A stretch of 64,000 nucleotides of DNA from Porphyra umbilicalis (Eukaryota; Rhodophyta; Bangiophyceae; Bangiales; Bangiaceae): positions 62,001 to 126,000 of the forward strand of contig KV918893.1 in the NCBI GenBank assembly GCA_002049455.2. The letters run 5' to 3'. The notes beneath the pieces were generated by a model that saw only the letters and a program-made list of their open reading frames with translations, made no database searches and had not been told where the DNA came from. The translations under genes were made by a program, and so were the position numbers. Positions 62,064-64,000 of this stretch are shown here, in pieces. The stretch's first letter is position 1, and every line of letters begins with the position of its first letter.

Positions 62064-62831
62064 CATCGTCTACTTGGGACTTTTTCTCCATCGAAGCCTC
62101 ATCGAGGCTTCGATGCGCCATCCACCCATCGAAATATGGGTCGATGAGGGTTATCGAGGTTCTCATCGAGCCCATCGAACCGATGTGACTTCGGCTGGAC
62201 AGCCCGAGCAGGGACCCATCTGATTGGACAACTCGATGATCCTGTGTATGGATTTCAGGAATACTGTTTGCTCAGTTTGCACATTGTCTGTATTTGCCAC
62301 GCCAGGAATCTCAGCAGACATCCGTTCCGCCGTCGTCGAGACCATCTTCCTCACGAGGACAGGTGCCACGAGCGCATTTGACTTGGTCTCTGCAAGCAAA
62401 AAACCCACAACGTCCCCGCACGCTGAGCACCGCGAAGAACAAGTCAGAGGACTGCGAGCATCCAAAAAATCCATCGTTTGTGCAGTCAAGATGTCGAGCG
62501 ACCGTCTCTCATGAATGAAGGCCGATGCCCCGAGCGTGTGCATGTCACCCGCGAAGCTTCACGAAGCGGTGCCCGCACCTCGACAAAGCGATGTCGACCT
62601 TGGCTGCGTTGAAGGTCGCGATGTGATGAGGTGTCAGGCAGTACATGCACGTGAATTACTTATATAATTCTTGTAAATGTGTCGTCCCGATGACATCACG
62701 CTCATCGAAACAGTTCTCATCGAAGGTCTCATCTATGTCCATCGAAACCCCCATCCGATGCCCAGATCCTGTCGGGTCCCGATGTCATCGGAAAAGGGCC
62801 TTCGATGGGAAAACGTCCGAAGTAGACGATG
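62064..62831. mobile_element. 0.77-kb non-autonomous inverted-repeat element
   Basis: The left end CATCGTCTACTTGGGAC at 62064 and the inverted right end at 62831 match over about 32 bases with two substitutions and one 1-base gap. Inside each end, many CATCGAA/TTCGATG motifs occur in both orientations, including a perfect 12-bp-arm hairpin at 62089-62115. No transposase ORF and no certain target duplication were found. It resembles a fold-back or other non-autonomous DNA transposon. Confidence 0.75.
62089..62115. repeat. Perfect short hairpin
   Basis: CATCGAAGCCTC, three-base loop ATC, GAGGCTTCGATG. It is part of the left end region of the inverted-repeat element. Confidence 0.95.
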
Positions 62832-63762
62832 AGGATACGGGAAGAATCCAGACGTGTATTTATTCCTCGGTCGTTGTTGGTGGCTTCGGCTTGACTGACC
62901 CTGCTGCCGGGCGATCATCGAGCACCATGCTCAGCATGACCATGACGATGTGTCATCCATGGGTGTGCGTGCGGCTGCTGTATTCGAAGGCCCCTCAGCT
63001 CTTACGAGTGAGCTGCCCCCGCGGCAGTTTTCGAGCTCCGTGTACAGCCATGACATGCGCTTCTGGCCGAGAACACTTTTGCCACGCCGCATTGGGCGTC
63101 CATGAGGCTAACTTCACTGCGGACCTCTCATTCGACCGAGGCGCATCTGTGATGGCACTGATGCCGATACGTAGGCGCTACCAGGGTCGCTGTTAGAACC
63201 GCCTGACGGAGAGAGAGCCACTGTTGATCGGCTCTAGGTTTTCTCGGTGCGCCCCGCCTGGTCCGATTGCTCCATTGACGGCTGACATATCGTCAGGTGC
63301 GCGCCGCGGCACTGTCTTGGCCAGCACAGGACGTATCATAAGTGCATGATGCACGCATTGGGGCCCGCCCCCCACCATGGAAGGTTCATATCGCACTCAA
63401 GCGAGGACTACGCTGTCAACACTGGCTGAAGCTGCCGAAGCGTGGCACGTCGGCGTGGTCGCGCGGACACATTGGAACCCTCGCACACGCGCGCTGTGCG
63501 TCGATCTGCGCAGCGTCTCAAGCAGCAGCGTGCGCGCCCGAGGGACACGACGCACAGAAGCCGCCCCGACGAGCCCTACAAAAGGGCAACGCGCGCACCC
63601 CACGGTCGGCAACTTGCATCGAACTGTCGTGGACAGCAGCTGTGCGCCTCGGCACTGACGAGCACACCGCGAACGTCGCAGCAGCAGTGCTTGTCGCCCC
63701 ACCCTTCCCTACGCGGAGACGTGCACCCGCGCGACCGCCTCGCCGTTGCGCCCTTCCGCACC
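62832..63762. other. Intergenic, upstream of the partial gene
   Basis: Short frames on both strands, none with motifs. It probably contains the promoter of the gene beginning at 63763. GTCCACGACAGTTC and similar short motifs carry no recognised meaning. Confidence 0.4.
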
Positions 63763-64000
63763 ATGCCCGGAACGGCTGCAATGGCCCTGCGCCACCACCG
63801 TCGCCGCCGCGCGGCAATGGCGGCCGCCCACCACCCTCGCCTGTCGCACACGGTCGCGGTCGCGGCGTCCGCCGCTGCCGCTGTCGCCGCCGCTGCCGTC
63901 GCGTCGGGCGTGACGCCCGCCGCCGCCTCTCCCGCGTCCTCCATGTCCACCCTCCTGCAGCCGTTGGCGCGCACGCTGCGGCCACAGGATGTGGCCACAA
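63763..64000 (+). CDS. 5' end of a gene with targeting peptide, truncated by window
   Basis: ATG 63763 (CACCATGCC) opens a frame that remains open to the window end (79 codons). The N-terminus is basic (MALRHHRRRRAAMAAAHHPR) and leads to an Ala/Val hydrophobic stretch (HTVAVAASAAAAVAAAAVAS), followed by Thr/Pro/Ala/Ser and then STLLQPLARTLRPQDVAT. This is what a secretory, plastid or mitochondrial leader looks like. The mature protein is outside the window, so no function can be given. The opposite strand is also open for 160 codons but is Arg-rich and shadow-like. Confidence 0.5.
   Translation, partial: MPGTAAMALRHHRRRRAAMAAAHHPRLSHTVAVAASAAAAVAAAAVASGVTPAAASPASSMSTLLQPLARTLRPQDVAT

Noticed and set aside
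63518..64000. 160-codon minus-strand ORF at the window end
   Set aside because: Arg-rich shadow of the plus-strand frame that carries a plausible targeting peptide.

Overview
This is nuclear DNA of a GC-rich eukaryote, most likely an alga. Supported genes have spliceosomal introns, an ER signal peptide, plastid-type N-termini and eukaryote-only families (GLE1, AUR1-type inositol phosphorylceramide synthase, FAD4-like lipid desaturase). Primary-plastid-like leaders with an early Phe (Ala-Phe-Val-Ala-Pro, Met-Ala-Phe, Met-Thr-Phe), extreme GC and short genes with few introns suggest a bangiophyte red alga of the Porphyra/Pyropia type. That assignment is inference, not shown by any marker gene. 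No bacterial operon, rRNA, tRNA or CRISPR was recognised.

Layout. 1-10886: a Ty3/gypsy LTR retrotransposon of chromovirus type, cut at its 5' side by the window. Its gag, protease, RT, RNase H, integrase and chromodomain are recognisable but broken by at least eight in-frame stops, frameshifts and a nested 0.37-kb MITE. Between pol and the 3' LTR lies an intact 526-codon ORF on the opposite strand. 10887-27960: mostly non-coding or decayed DNA with several short elements (a 0.33-kb MITE, a 135-bp pogo-type MITE, a 132-bp hairpin, two copies of a 0.8-kb repeat), a few hypothetical ORFs and a 4-kb decayed coding stretch (20535-24656). 27962-30640: a four-exon C2H2 zinc-finger gene on the minus strand, with splice sites verified by reading frame. 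30641-35440: no convincing gene. 35443-44016: a block with imperfect inverted ends and a possible 4-bp ATTT target duplication. It holds decayed minus-strand coding sequence, including a Ulp1-like protease fragment, and a nested intact pogo/DDE_1 transposon with 41-bp inverted repeats (41968-43835). 45867-47496: a PDI-like ER thioredoxin protein. 48434-59322: a very GC-rich gene island with a CBM20 starch-binding protein, GLE1, a FAD4-like protein, a PLP-decarboxylase-like protein and an AUR1-like lipid synthase. 60213-64000: low-complexity DNA, a 0.77-kb inverted-repeat element and the 5' end of a gene that runs off the window.

A recurring feature is that conserved proteins in the GC island change reading frame exactly at long C/G homopolymers. 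Either these tracts are mis-sequenced or they vary in the genome, so most island gene models are given as spans across several frames. The genes do not form one pathway: they are ordinary host functions (mRNA export, sphingolipid and plastid lipid metabolism, starch binding, ER folding) embedded in transposon debris.
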